Source of the DNA: Bradyrhizobium hereditatis
GTDB taxonomy: Bacteria; Pseudomonadota; Alphaproteobacteria; Rhizobiales; Xanthobacteraceae
Direction of reading: 5' to 3'
DNA: 64,000 bases
NCBI RefSeq assembly: GCF_020329435.1
Contig: NZ_JAGKJK010000005.1
Location: 281,501-345,500 of the forward strand
Each line of letters starts with the position of its first letter. Positions within the stretch are counted from its first letter, which is position 1. A program made the translations under genes and the position numbers. Shown here piece by piece: positions 42,257-50,714 of the stretch. The notes beneath the pieces are model-generated. The model worked only from the letters and a program-made list of their open reading frames with translations, was not told where the DNA came from and ran no database searches.

Positions 42257-43795
42257 TTGCTAGCATTCGAATGGATCATCGGGCTGCTGCTTGGCGCGGT
42301 GCTGCTCTCCGCGCTGGCACGGCGGCTCAATGTGCCGTATCCAACATTTCTTGCGCTAGGCGGCATGGCGCTGGCCTTTGTGCCGTCAGGCCCGCACTGG
42401 ATGCTGGAGCCGGATCTGGCGCTGGCGCTATTCGTAGCGCCGGTGCTGCTGGATGCGGCATTTGATACCTCGCTGCGCGATCTCCGGAACAACTGGCTGC
42501 CGGTTTCCACGCTCGTCCTGGTCGCGGTGGGCCTCACCACCGGATCGGTTGCAGTGCTCGTGCACTGGCTCCTGCCCGACATGCCCTGGGCCGCAGCGGT
42601 CGCGCTTGGCGCCATCGTCGCACCACCAGATGCGGCGGCGGCAACAGCGATCCTGCGCCAGGTCAATCTGCCCTACCGTCTGCTCAAAATCCTCGAAGGC
42701 GAGAGCCTGCTCAATGACGCCAGCGCGCTGTTGATCTACCGGGTCGCCGTCGGTGTCGCGACGGCCCTTCATCTCAAATGGAGCGAGTTTGTCCCCTCGC
42801 TCAGTTTGGCGCTGGTCGGAAGCTTGCTGGCCGGCTATCTGTGCGCGCGGCTCTGGACGCTGTTAACGCAGCGGATCACGGAAGCGCCGAGCGCGATCAT
42901 CGTGCAATTCGCCAGCACATTCACGATATGGATTGTTGCCGAGCATCTCGGCCTGTCCGGCATCCTGACCATCGTAGTCTATGCGATCACGCTCGCGCGC
43001 ACCGCACCGGCGCAAATACCGGCGCGGCTGCGCGTGCCCACCTACGCGGTGTGGGAGACCGTGGTCTTCGTCCTCAATGTGCTGGCATTCGTTCTCATCG
43101 GGTTGCAGTTGCGCCCCATTTGGGAACGACTCGATGATCCCGTGCGGTGGAAATATTGCCTGGTCGCCGCCGCCGTGCTCGGCGTCGTGATTCTGACACG
43201 CATCGTCTGGGTGATGTCGTATGGAGCGGTGCTGCGGCTGGTGATCGCGCGACACCTCCTCCACCCGGAGCGACCGATGACCGCTCCCACGGTCAAGGGC
43301 GGCATCGTCGTCTCCTGGTGCGGCATGCGCGGCATCGTTACGCTGGCGGCGGCTTTCGCGTTGCCCGAAAACTTTCCTTATCGCGATCTGATGCTGCTGA
43401 CGGCATTTACGGTAGTGCTGGGGTCGCTTGTGATTCAGGGACTGACGCTACGCCCGCTGATCACGGCGCTGCGGCTGAAGGACGAGGATCCGGTGAGATC
43501 AGAAGTGGCACGTGGCCGTGCCGTTGGCTATCGGGCGGCGCTAAATGCAATCGACGGCGATCCTTCGGAAGAAGCCGAGCTTCTCCGGCTTGAATACCGC
43601 GCGCTGTTGTCGCGCGCCGGCGATGATGGCGGAGTTTCCAGCGGCGAACTGCCGGCCGACCCGCTCCGCCGCCGCGCCATTCGCGCCGCCCGACAATCGA
43701 TCCTCGACCTGCGGCAATCCGAGGAAATCGGCGACGATGCATTCCACCAGCTCGAGGAAGAACTGGACTGGGCCGAGTTGAGCGCGCGGGGCTGA
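42257..43795 (+). CDS. CPA1-family Na+/H+ antiporter
   Basis: 512 residues from a TTG start preceded by GCAGGGAA. About twelve membrane helices with the CPA1 core: FVAPVLLDAAFDTSLR, LGAIVAPPDAAAATAIL, EGESLLNDASALLIYR (the conserved ND of the ion site) and WCGMRGIVTLAAAFALP. It exchanges cytoplasmic sodium or potassium for protons. A C-terminal cytoplasmic tail of about 95 residues is hydrophilic and likely regulatory. Confidence 0.88.
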   Translation: MLAFEWIIGLLLGAVLLSALARRLNVPYPTFLALGGMALAFVPSGPHWMLEPDLALALFVAPVLLDAAFDTSLRDLRNNWLPVSTLVLVAVGLTTGSVAVLVHWLLPDMPWAAAVALGAIVAPPDAAAATAILRQVNLPYRLLKILEGESLLNDASALLIYRVAVGVATALHLKWSEFVPSLSLALVGSLLAGYLCARLWTLLTQRITEAPSAIIVQFASTFTIWIVAEHLGLSGILTIVVYAITLARTAPAQIPARLRVPTYAVWETVVFVLNVLAFVLIGLQLRPIWERLDDPVRWKYCLVAAAVLGVVILTRIVWVMSYGAVLRLVIARHLLHPERPMTAPTVKGGIVVSWCGMRGIVTLAAAFALPENFPYRDLMLLTAFTVVLGSLVIQGLTLRPLITALRLKDEDPVRSEVARGRAVGYRAALNAIDGDPSEEAELLRLEYRALLSRAGDDGGVSSGELPADPLRRRAIRAARQSILDLRQSEEIGDDAFHQLEEELDWAELSARG

Positions 43796-43838
43796 GCGGC
43801 GTCACCGCGGTGCTGCCGTTACCTCGACAGTAAAGACA

Positions 43839-44642
43839 TCAGGTTGATTTGACCGTAATCCCGCCGTCCACCACCAGCTCGATCCCGGTGATGTAGCGGG
43901 ATTCGTCGGAAGCGAGAAACAGCGCCGCATTGGCTACATCCCAGGCATCGCCCATGTGCCCCATCGGCACCTGCGCGTCGCGCGCCCGCCACATCGCCTC
44001 GACGTCACCAGCGGAATAGCTCGCCGCAAGTCCCGCCGAATGTTCGACCATCGGCGTCTTCATCAGCCCGGGGAGTATGCAGTTCACGCGGACATGGTCT
44101 TTCGCGAACTGCACGGCGGTGGTGCGCGTCATCTGGTTCATCGCCGCCTTCGAGGCGCCATAGGTGACGTAGGAAATGCCGAGATGGCGGATCGAGGCAA
44201 TCGACGAAATGTTGATGATCGAGCCGCCGCCCTGCTTCTGCATGATCGGGATGACATGCTTCATGGCGAAATAGGCGCTCTTGAGATTGACTGCGAAGAC
44301 GCGGTCCCATGCCGCCTCGTTCACCTCGACGACGCTGCCCATCTCGGCGATGCCGACATTGTTGTCGAGCACGTCGATGCGGCCATAGGCCTTGAGGCAT
44401 GCCGCCACCATTGCTTCGACCTCGGTCTCGCGCGAGACGTCAGCAGTGAAGGCGGTCGCCTTGCCGCCTTCGCCCGTAATGATGTCAACGGTCTTCTGGG
44501 CGGCAGCGGCGTTGCGGTCGACGCAAAATACCTGCGCGCCCTCGCGCGCGAAGGTCACGGCAGTTGCCTTGCCATTGCCCCAGCCGGGACCGATCGAGCC
44601 CGCGCCCACCACCATCGCCGTCTTGCCCTTGAGCCGTTCCAT
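43839..44642 (-). CDS. SDR-family oxidoreductase
   Basis: 267 residues from MERLKGKTA. The cofactor motif has the less usual form GAGSIGPGWGNGKA. NNVG replaces NNAG, and the catalytic Ser (NISSIAS) and YGASK are in place; the C-terminal GHMGDAWDVANAALFLASD is typical. This divergent group often acts on cyclic or hydroxy acids. Cofactor and substrate are unknown. It is separated by a repeat from the divergent TRAP operon. Confidence 0.83.
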   Translation of the reverse strand: MERLKGKTAMVVGAGSIGPGWGNGKATAVTFAREGAQVFCVDRNAAAAQKTVDIITGEGGKATAFTADVSRETEVEAMVAACLKAYGRIDVLDNNVGIAEMGSVVEVNEAAWDRVFAVNLKSAYFAMKHVIPIMQKQGGGSIINISSIASIRHLGISYVTYGASKAAMNQMTRTTAVQFAKDHVRVNCILPGLMKTPMVEHSAGLAASYSAGDVEAMWRARDAQVPMGHMGDAWDVANAALFLASDESRYITGIELVVDGGITVKST

Positions 44643-44679
44643 CGACTTTCTTCTCCCTGACAATTGCGCTCTTGTAGCC

Positions 44680-44766
44680 CGGGAGAGCGAAGCGACCCCG
44701 GGGATTTACAGTCGGCAGTTCTCCCGGAAATCGCTTCGCTCATCGGGCGGCCCCAGGTCAAGCCGT
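44680..44766. repeat. Short palindromic repeat between SDR and TRAP genes
   Basis: TAGCCCGGGAGAGCGAAGCGACCCCGGG and CTCCCGGAAATCGCTTCGCTC hold GAGCGAAGCG / CGCTTCGCTC and CCGGGAG / CTCCCGG as complementary pairs. Non-coding, about 85 bp. Confidence 0.5.
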
Positions 44767-44901
44767 CCGATAAGCTAACGGGATGGTCCCGATATAGGCC
44801 TACAAGCCCCTTGCCACGGTTACCCAAATTGGACTGAATGCGCCCCGCGAAAGACCCGCGGGAAAACCGGGTCTGGGAGTTAACGGGTCCCCGGGGAAAG
44901 T

Positions 44902-46929
44902 ATGGCAGCAGACAAGACAACGTCGCCCAATGATGAGGTCGTCGCAGTTTCCGACGAAGCCCTGCACAAGGCAGAAGCCTACATCGAAGCGGAAGAAGGC
45001 GCGACCAACCGCCTGATGGGGTGGGCAGGAAAAATTTCGACCACGATTGCCGTGGTCATGAGCCTGTTTCATCTCTATGCGGCCTATGCCATCGTTCCGA
45101 CCCAGGAACTGCGCTACACTCACGTCGCCTTCACGTTGGTGCTGAGCTTCCTGCTATTTCCGTTGGCGACGCGCTTTCGCAACCGCGTGCGCTGGTGGGA
45201 CGTCGTTCCCGGGATCGTCGCGGTCGCAACCATCGTCTATGCGCTGTGGGGCGGCGAGGACTTTACCGATCGCGCCACCACGCCCGACCGCTGGGACGTG
45301 ATCGTCGGCATCGTCTTCATCGTGCTGCTGCTGGAGGCGACGCGCCGCACCACCGGTGCGATCATGCCCGTGGTGTCGCTGCTATTCATCGCCTATGCGA
45401 TGCTCGGTCCGTATCTGCCGGCGCCATGGACCCACCGCGGCTACGATCTGGCTCGCCTGGTCGGTCACCTCTTCATTACGCTGGAAGGCATTTTCGGCGT
45501 TGCGGTCGACGTGTCGGCGACGCTGATTATCCTCTTCACGATCTATGGCGCCTTCCTGCAGCATTCCGGCGCCGGCAAATTCTTCATCGATTTCTCGCTG
45601 GCGTTGATGGGCGGCAAGCCGAACAGCGCCGGCCGCACCGTGGTGCTGTCGTCTTTCCTGCTCGGCGGCCCCTCCGGATCGGGTGTCGCGACGACCGTCA
45701 TGATCGGCACCGTGGCTTATCCGATGATGGCCAAGGCCGGCTTTGAGCGAAACGCCGCGGGCGGATTGCTCGCAGCCGGCGGTTTGGGCGCGATCCTCTC
45801 CCCGCCAGTGCTCGGCGCCGCCGCGTTCCTGATCGCCGAGTTTCTCAAGATCAGCTATCTCGACGTGATCTGGATGGCGACCATCCCGACCTGTCTTTAT
45901 TACATGTCGCTGCTGTTCATGGTCGAGCTGGACGCCAAGAAGTTCCACGCCAAGGACGTGAGTTTCACGCCCGAGATGTCGCTCGGCCAGATGACGAGGC
46001 GGTATGGCTTCCATTTCATCTCGCTGCTGGCCGTGGTCGTGTTCATGGTCATCGGCTACTCGCCGTCGCTGTCCGTGTTCTACGCCATTGTCGTGACGTT
46101 CGCGCTTAGTTTCCTTCGACCGGAAACTGCGCTGATGCCGAGCAAACTGGTGAAGGCATTGGCCGACGGTTCGATCGGCGCGCTCAATGCCGCAGCGACC
46201 TGCGCATGCGCCGGCATCGTCGTCGGCATCGTGACGCTGACCGGCCTCGGCCTCAAATTCTCGTCGATCGTCATCGCCTATGCTGGTGGCAGCCTCTTGC
46301 TGACCGCGATCTACACCGCGCTGATCGTCTGGATCATCGGTCTCGCCGTCCCCGTCACCGCCTCCTATATCATCTGCGCGGTCATCGCGGCGCCCGCGCT
46401 GATCAAGCTTGGTGTGCCCGACTACGCCGCGCACATGTTCATCTTCTACTATGCCGTTCTGTCCGAAGTGTCGCCGCCGACGGCGCTGTCTCCATTCGCG
46501 GCGGCCGCCATCACCGGTGGCGATCCCTACAAGACCACGCTGCAATCCTGGAAATACACCCTGCCTGCATTCCTGGTGCCGTTCGTGTTCGTGCTCGACC
46601 CGCAGGGCGCAGGCCTGCTGATGTCGATCCCCAAGGGTGGATCGTGGCTCGATATTCTCGAAATCACGATCAAGACCAGTTTCGGACTACTGGCGCTGGC
46701 CGCATTTGCCCAGAACTGGGCACTGCGACAAAATACGCCGGTAGAGCGCGGCCTGTTTCTGCTATCCGGATTGCTTCTGGTGTTCCCGAGCCTGATTGAG
46801 GCGATCGTCGAATGGATCACCGGACGCGATATCAGCTACACCTATGTGCCGGGCCTGATCATCGGTTTCGGCGTATTGCTGTGGCAGGCCAGAACGCGGT
46901 CGCCAGAGCGACCCGCGCTTACTACATAG
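44902..46929 (+). CDS. TRAP transporter, fused small and large permease
   Basis: 675 residues with about 17 membrane helices. The first about 190 residues correspond to the small DctQ-like subunit, the rest to the large DctM-like subunit (LLGGPSGSGVATTVMIGTV, ILSPPVLGAAAFLIAEFL, VSPPTALSPFAAAAITGGDP). Fused permeases pair with TAXI-type binding proteins, and one follows 25 bp downstream. Uptake is Na+- or H+-driven, usually of a carboxylate or amino acid; the ligand is unknown. Confidence 0.9.
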   Translation: MAADKTTSPNDEVVAVSDEALHKAEAYIEAEEGATNRLMGWAGKISTTIAVVMSLFHLYAAYAIVPTQELRYTHVAFTLVLSFLLFPLATRFRNRVRWWDVVPGIVAVATIVYALWGGEDFTDRATTPDRWDVIVGIVFIVLLLEATRRTTGAIMPVVSLLFIAYAMLGPYLPAPWTHRGYDLARLVGHLFITLEGIFGVAVDVSATLIILFTIYGAFLQHSGAGKFFIDFSLALMGGKPNSAGRTVVLSSFLLGGPSGSGVATTVMIGTVAYPMMAKAGFERNAAGGLLAAGGLGAILSPPVLGAAAFLIAEFLKISYLDVIWMATIPTCLYYMSLLFMVELDAKKFHAKDVSFTPEMSLGQMTRRYGFHFISLLAVVVFMVIGYSPSLSVFYAIVVTFALSFLRPETALMPSKLVKALADGSIGALNAAATCACAGIVVGIVTLTGLGLKFSSIVIAYAGGSLLLTAIYTALIVWIIGLAVPVTASYIICAVIAAPALIKLGVPDYAAHMFIFYYAVLSEVSPPTALSPFAAAAITGGDPYKTTLQSWKYTLPAFLVPFVFVLDPQGAGLLMSIPKGGSWLDILEITIKTSFGLLALAAFAQNWALRQNTPVERGLFLLSGLLLVFPSLIEAIVEWITGRDISYTYVPGLIIGFGVLLWQARTRSPERPALTT

Positions 46930-46954
46930 AGAAGAAGCGATTGAGGAGACAACA

Positions 46955-47914
46955 ATGAAAAAGACCACAGCGATACTGGCAATGACTCTGGGGCTAGCCT
47001 TTGCCGGCGCAGCCCATGCACAGCAGAAAACCATGTCGATCGGCACCGGCGGCACCGGAGGCGTCTACTATCCGCTCGGCGGCGCCGTCGCCAACGTGCT
47101 GTCGAAGAATCTTCCCAACGTGCAGGCCACCGCCGAGGTCACCGGCGGCTCGGTCGACAATCTCAAGCTGATCGGCGCAGGCAAGAGCGAGCTTGGCTTC
47201 ACCATGGCGGATGCCGCCCTTGATGCGCTGAAGGGCGAGGACAAGTTCAAGAGCGGTAAAGTGCCCTTGCAGGCCCTGCTCGTGGTCTATCCTAACCGCA
47301 TGCATGTGGTGACGGTCGAAGGCACCGGCATCAACACCATGGCAGACCTGAAAGGCAAGCGCGTGTCGACGGGCTCGCCAGGCAGCGCCACCGAAGTGAT
47401 GGCCTTTCGCGTTATCGAGGCTGCCGGTCTCGACAAGGACAAGGATATGAAGCGCGAGCGGCTCGGCGTTGCCGAATCCGTCAACGCCGTCAAGGACCGC
47501 AAGATCGACGCGTTCTTCTGGGTCGGCGGCATTCCGACCGCCGCGGTCACCGATCTCGCGGCGACGCCCGGCATCAAGATGAAGCTGATCGACCATGGTG
47601 ACCTCGCCGAAAAGATGAACGCCAAGTACGGCAAGCTCTATTCGGCGAGCAAGATCAAGGCAGGCTCCTATCCCGGCTATGACAAGGACAACTCGATCAC
47701 CGAGGTCTGGAATCTGATCGTCACCGGCGACAAGATGAGCAACGAGGACGCCTACACCATCGTCAAGACCCTGGTGGAGAAGAAGGCCGATATCGTCGCC
47801 GTGCACAAGGAAGCCGAGAGTTTTTCGCTCGATAACCAAGTGCAGGACCGCTCGCCGATTCCATTCCATCCGGGCGCGCTGAAATACTTCAAGGAGAAGG
47901 GCGTCGGCGGCTAG
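46955..47914 (+). CDS. TAXI-family TRAP solute-binding protein
   Basis: 319 residues. Signal peptide cut after AHA, then the TAXI signature SIGTGGTGGVYYPLGGAVAN. Further family features are AEVTGGSVDNLKLI, GKRVSTGSPGSATEV and DAFFWVGGIPTAAV. It captures the ligand in the periplasm and passes it to the fused permease encoded just upstream. GAGGAG precedes the ATG; a strong terminator follows. Confidence 0.93.
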   Translation: MKKTTAILAMTLGLAFAGAAHAQQKTMSIGTGGTGGVYYPLGGAVANVLSKNLPNVQATAEVTGGSVDNLKLIGAGKSELGFTMADAALDALKGEDKFKSGKVPLQALLVVYPNRMHVVTVEGTGINTMADLKGKRVSTGSPGSATEVMAFRVIEAAGLDKDKDMKRERLGVAESVNAVKDRKIDAFFWVGGIPTAAVTDLAATPGIKMKLIDHGDLAEKMNAKYGKLYSASKIKAGSYPGYDKDNSITEVWNLIVTGDKMSNEDAYTIVKTLVEKKADIVAVHKEAESFSLDNQVQDRSPIPFHPGALKYFKEKGVGG

Positions 47915-47957
47915 CATCGCCATCCGCGCAAAGCCGGAGCGATATACCCGAACAGAG

Positions 47958-47992
47958 ACCGCGGTCCATCAAGGACCGCGGTTTTTCTTTTT
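47958..47992 (+). terminator. Strong Rho-independent terminator of the TAXI-TRAP operon
   Basis: Perfect 10-bp stem ACCGCGGTCC / GGACCGCGGT, loop ATCAA, then TTTTTCTTTTT. It lies 44 bp after the binding-protein stop. Confidence 0.93.
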
Positions 47993-48338
47993 GGGGCATT
48001 CGCGTGCATTGCACCATTGCCACTCCTGCGAACGAGCGGAGCGCCGGTAGAGGCCTTGCTGAAAACCGGTGAGCATCGCAGCGCCGACGCGTGACCACAG
48101 GCGTTAACATGCGGGGCTGATCAATTGTTGCGCAGGCAAGGCCGCCCGCGCATTGAAATCCAATGAATTCAACGACCGGCCGTCTAGCCCCGCCACGTCA
48201 GGCAATTCCCTAAAGTTTTATTTCTTGTCTGCAGCTTTAACCCTACTGAAGTAATCATGTGACCTCCCACAAAATTCCATTATTGCGACCTCAACGCGGA
48301 TGTACCAATGGCGCCGGGGTATCTGTTGGGAGGGCGGC
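47993..48338. other. Intergenic region upstream of the receiver-EAL gene
   Basis: No gene or RNA is recognised. The segment 48205-48290 is AT-richer (TAAAGTTTTATTTCTTG) and probably holds the promoter of the following gene. Confidence 0.4.
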
Positions 48339-49553
48339 ATGGAGCAGGTCAACTTCAGCGAGCATTCACGCGCAGCGAACTTCGGACACAGGAAGCTGAC
48401 ACCCAGAGCCTGCGTGGTGGACAGCAAAAAGCACCTCCGATCGTTCCTTTCCGACGCGCTCGAGGATCTCGGCTTCATCACCAGCGAATGCGGCCAGGCC
48501 GGCGATCTGGCTGGACTGCTGCAGGCCGAGCAACCGGATTTGATCGTGCTCAGCGTGTGTGTCGACGGGCTCAATGTCGGCGAGATTCTCGAAGCCATCG
48601 TCCGCAAAAATTTCGGCGGCAAGGTGCTCGTGGTCGGCCAACCCGACTCGATTATGGTCAAGGCCGTCAGGCAAATTGGCGAAGAATACGGGATCGCCAT
48701 GCTGCCTTCGCTCCCGACGCCGTTCGGCTCGGCGAGCTTGCGCGCAAGCGTCGCCGAGCTGTTGCCGGCCGAGCCGGCGCCAAGCCCCGCCGTCGACGTC
48801 GCCGAAGCCTTGAAGGCCGGCTGGCTCGAACTATGGTATCAGCAGAAGATCAACACCCGCACGTTGATGCCGAGCGGCGCCGAGGGGCTGGTGCGAATGC
48901 GGCACCCGGCCTGGGGCGTGGTGCCGCCGGCCTATTTCATTCCCGACGACAACGATCCGCATTTTCGCGCGCTATCCGAATTCGTGGTCGGCCGCGCCAT
49001 CGAGGATTGGCGCTATCTCTTGGAGAGCCAGGGGCCGGTCGACCTCTCGATCAATCTTCCGGTCGCATTCTTCGGCAATGCCCCGGCTGTGCGCGATCTG
49101 TGCCGCGCCATGCCCGCTCACCCGGCCTTCGGCGGGCTCGTTATCGAGATCGACTGCAGCGAGGTGATCGACAATCCGGAAATTGCGGTGGATGCCGCAC
49201 GACGGCTGCGCCTGCATAATATCGCGATCGCCATCGACAATGTCGGCGCGGAATGGCCGTCGCTGCTCGAGCTTCGCAGTTTCCCATTCGTCGAACTGAA
49301 GGTCGATCAGCAATACATCAATGGCTGCGCCGACGACCGGCTGAAGCAGACGGTGTGCCGGCGCATCATCGAACTGGCCCGCGACAACAGCGCCCGCGCG
49401 ATCGCGCAGGGCATCGGAACCCGCGCCGATTATCTCGCCGCGCACGATATGGGCTTCGACCTGGTCCAGGGCCAGCTGTTCGGCAAGCCGGTGGCCGTGC
49501 GGAAATTTGCCCGCTCCCGCCCTCAGCTCGCGGCCGCCGGCAGTACACCGTGA
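48339..49553 (+). CDS. Degenerate receiver-EAL protein (probable inactive c-di-GMP effector)
   Basis: 404 residues from MEQVNFSEH, with GGGAGGG 4 bp upstream. Residues 22-140 follow a receiver fold, but the phosphoacceptor position reads LIVLSVCVDG (Ser instead of Asp) and the KP motif is TP. Residues 152-390 form an EAL-like domain: AEGLVR replaces EAL-R, N239 and K321 remain, but the DDFGTG metal motif is DNVGAE and the AEG motif is AQG. Loss of these metal and catalytic residues argues against phosphodiesterase activity. A binding or scaffold role is likely. Confidence 0.82.
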   Translation: MEQVNFSEHSRAANFGHRKLTPRACVVDSKKHLRSFLSDALEDLGFITSECGQAGDLAGLLQAEQPDLIVLSVCVDGLNVGEILEAIVRKNFGGKVLVVGQPDSIMVKAVRQIGEEYGIAMLPSLPTPFGSASLRASVAELLPAEPAPSPAVDVAEALKAGWLELWYQQKINTRTLMPSGAEGLVRMRHPAWGVVPPAYFIPDDNDPHFRALSEFVVGRAIEDWRYLLESQGPVDLSINLPVAFFGNAPAVRDLCRAMPAHPAFGGLVIEIDCSEVIDNPEIAVDAARRLRLHNIAIAIDNVGAEWPSLLELRSFPFVELKVDQQYINGCADDRLKQTVCRRIIELARDNSARAIAQGIGTRADYLAAHDMGFDLVQGQLFGKPVAVRKFARSRPQLAAAGSTP

Positions 49554-49559
49554 GCCGGC

Positions 49560-50036
49560 TCACTCGAACTTCATGTCGATACATTTCGAGATGTCGGAGC
49601 CGAGGCCAGACGAGATGATGATGCAGCCACGCACCTTCAGCGTATTGTTGTCGCTGGCCCATACCGAATAGCCGCCGGGACCGAAGAACGTGTTGGTGTT
49701 CGGCCCCTCAGTTTCGGTGGCATCGAACGAATAGTTCGAATCGGCATCGAAGATGCGGGGCTTCTTCGTGCAGCCGCCATCGGCCTGCACGTTGATGACT
49801 TCCTTGTTGTCGCGCGTCAGCGCCATTGAGACCTGGCAGCGGAAATATTCCGAGGTTTTGGTGTTGAACACGTACGCATAAGATTTGCAGGTTGAGGTAT
49901 TAAGCTTGCCGGCGCTCAATCCCCGGCTACAGGCGATCCGTTGGTTGTTGGACAGCTTGAAATTCTCGGCCGCCGCGGAAGCAAGCGTCATGAATGACAG
50001 CGCAATACCGAGACCTATCTTCATGACGTGGTTCAT
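49560..50036 (-). CDS. Secreted protein of unknown function
   Basis: 158 residues from MNHVMKIGLG, preceded by GGGGGATGA; the frame is open 28 codons further. The signal peptide is cut near ASAAA. The mature protein has five cysteines (IACSRG, STCKSY, FRCQVS, GGCTKK, RGCIIIS) plus SKCIDM near the end, and a beta-rich pattern. It is tail-to-tail with the receiver-EAL gene, 6 bp apart. No family recognised. Confidence 0.7.
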   Translation of the reverse strand: MNHVMKIGLGIALSFMTLASAAAENFKLSNNQRIACSRGLSAGKLNTSTCKSYAYVFNTKTSEYFRCQVSMALTRDNKEVINVQADGGCTKKPRIFDADSNYSFDATETEGPNTNTFFGPGGYSVWASDNNTLKVRGCIIISSGLGSDISKCIDMKFE

Positions 50037-50235
50037 CGAATCATCCCCCAACGTTTTTCCGCATTGCATGCTTCTACCTGGAAGGCGAACATAGTCGTGA
50101 AGTCGAACGCGGGAAATCACAAAGTCTCAAGGGCGGTGTGATGCGCCGAAGGTGCTAATTGACGGCGCAATACCGTTCGTGATTTGTTCAAGACGTGGGG
50201 CAAGATGCCGAACGGCTCACGGGGAGGATGAATGG

Positions 50236-50544
50236 ATGATGACGAGCATATCAACGAGAACAATCTTGACGGCTGCTGTCCTGACAGGGTTTTCGACGTG
50301 CGCATTCGCGCAAGGCGCGGCGCCAGTACCGTGGGAGCTGAGGTCGGATATGGGCTATGCCTACGGCAGGGATGGCAAGACGCTCGCCTACAAGATGGGC
50401 ACCAATAATGCGGGCCTCTTGCTCAAGGGCGCCAAGAAGGTGCCGAGGGGCACGTTGTTCTTCCTTGGCCAGAATGGACAGCTTTACATGCGCAGCGGCC
50501 CTTATCTGGAGGCCGACGGCAAATTCATGTTCGGATCGGATTGA
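50236..50544 (+). CDS. Small secreted protein, unknown function
   Basis: 102 residues; GGGGAGG lies 8 bp before the first of two ATGs. The signal peptide is cut after AFA. The mature about 75 residues contain MGYAYGRDGKTLAYKMG and GTLFFLGQNGQLYMRSGPYL, suggesting small beta repeats. No cysteines in the mature form. Similar small exported proteins occur in Bradyrhizobium; function unknown. Confidence 0.7.
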   Translation: MMTSISTRTILTAAVLTGFSTCAFAQGAAPVPWELRSDMGYAYGRDGKTLAYKMGTNNAGLLLKGAKKVPRGTLFFLGQNGQLYMRSGPYLEADGKFMFGSD

Positions 50545-50559
50545 TTGCGATCGCGCTAC

Positions 50560-50712
50560 TTATCCTCCCTGAAGGGGGAGGGTCGACGCGAAGCGGCGGG
50601 GTGGGGTGATGGTCTCTCCACATCCGACAGTGCCCGAGTGGAGAGATCACCTCACCCCGGCTCACATTCGCTGCGCTCATGTGAGCCGACCCTCCCCCTC
50701 CAGGGTAGGGTG
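50560..50712. repeat. Intergenic palindromic repeat
   Basis: CCTCCCTGAAGGGGGAGGGTCG at the left is mirrored by CGACCCTCCCCCTCCAGGG at the right; inner GGGGTGGGGTGAT and ATCACCTCACCCC, then CTCTCCAC and GTGGAGAG, also pair. About 150 bp, non-coding, of the same general class as 25570-25757. Confidence 0.75.
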
Positions 50713-50714
50713 AG

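Noticed and set aside
45382..46545. 387-codon minus-strand ORF
   Set aside because: Antisense to the fused TRAP permease; composition (His/Asp/Arg/Gln rich) is typical of a complement frame of membrane helices.
46994..47923. 309-codon minus-strand ORF
   Set aside because: Covers the TAXI binding protein in antisense; no ribosome site or family features.
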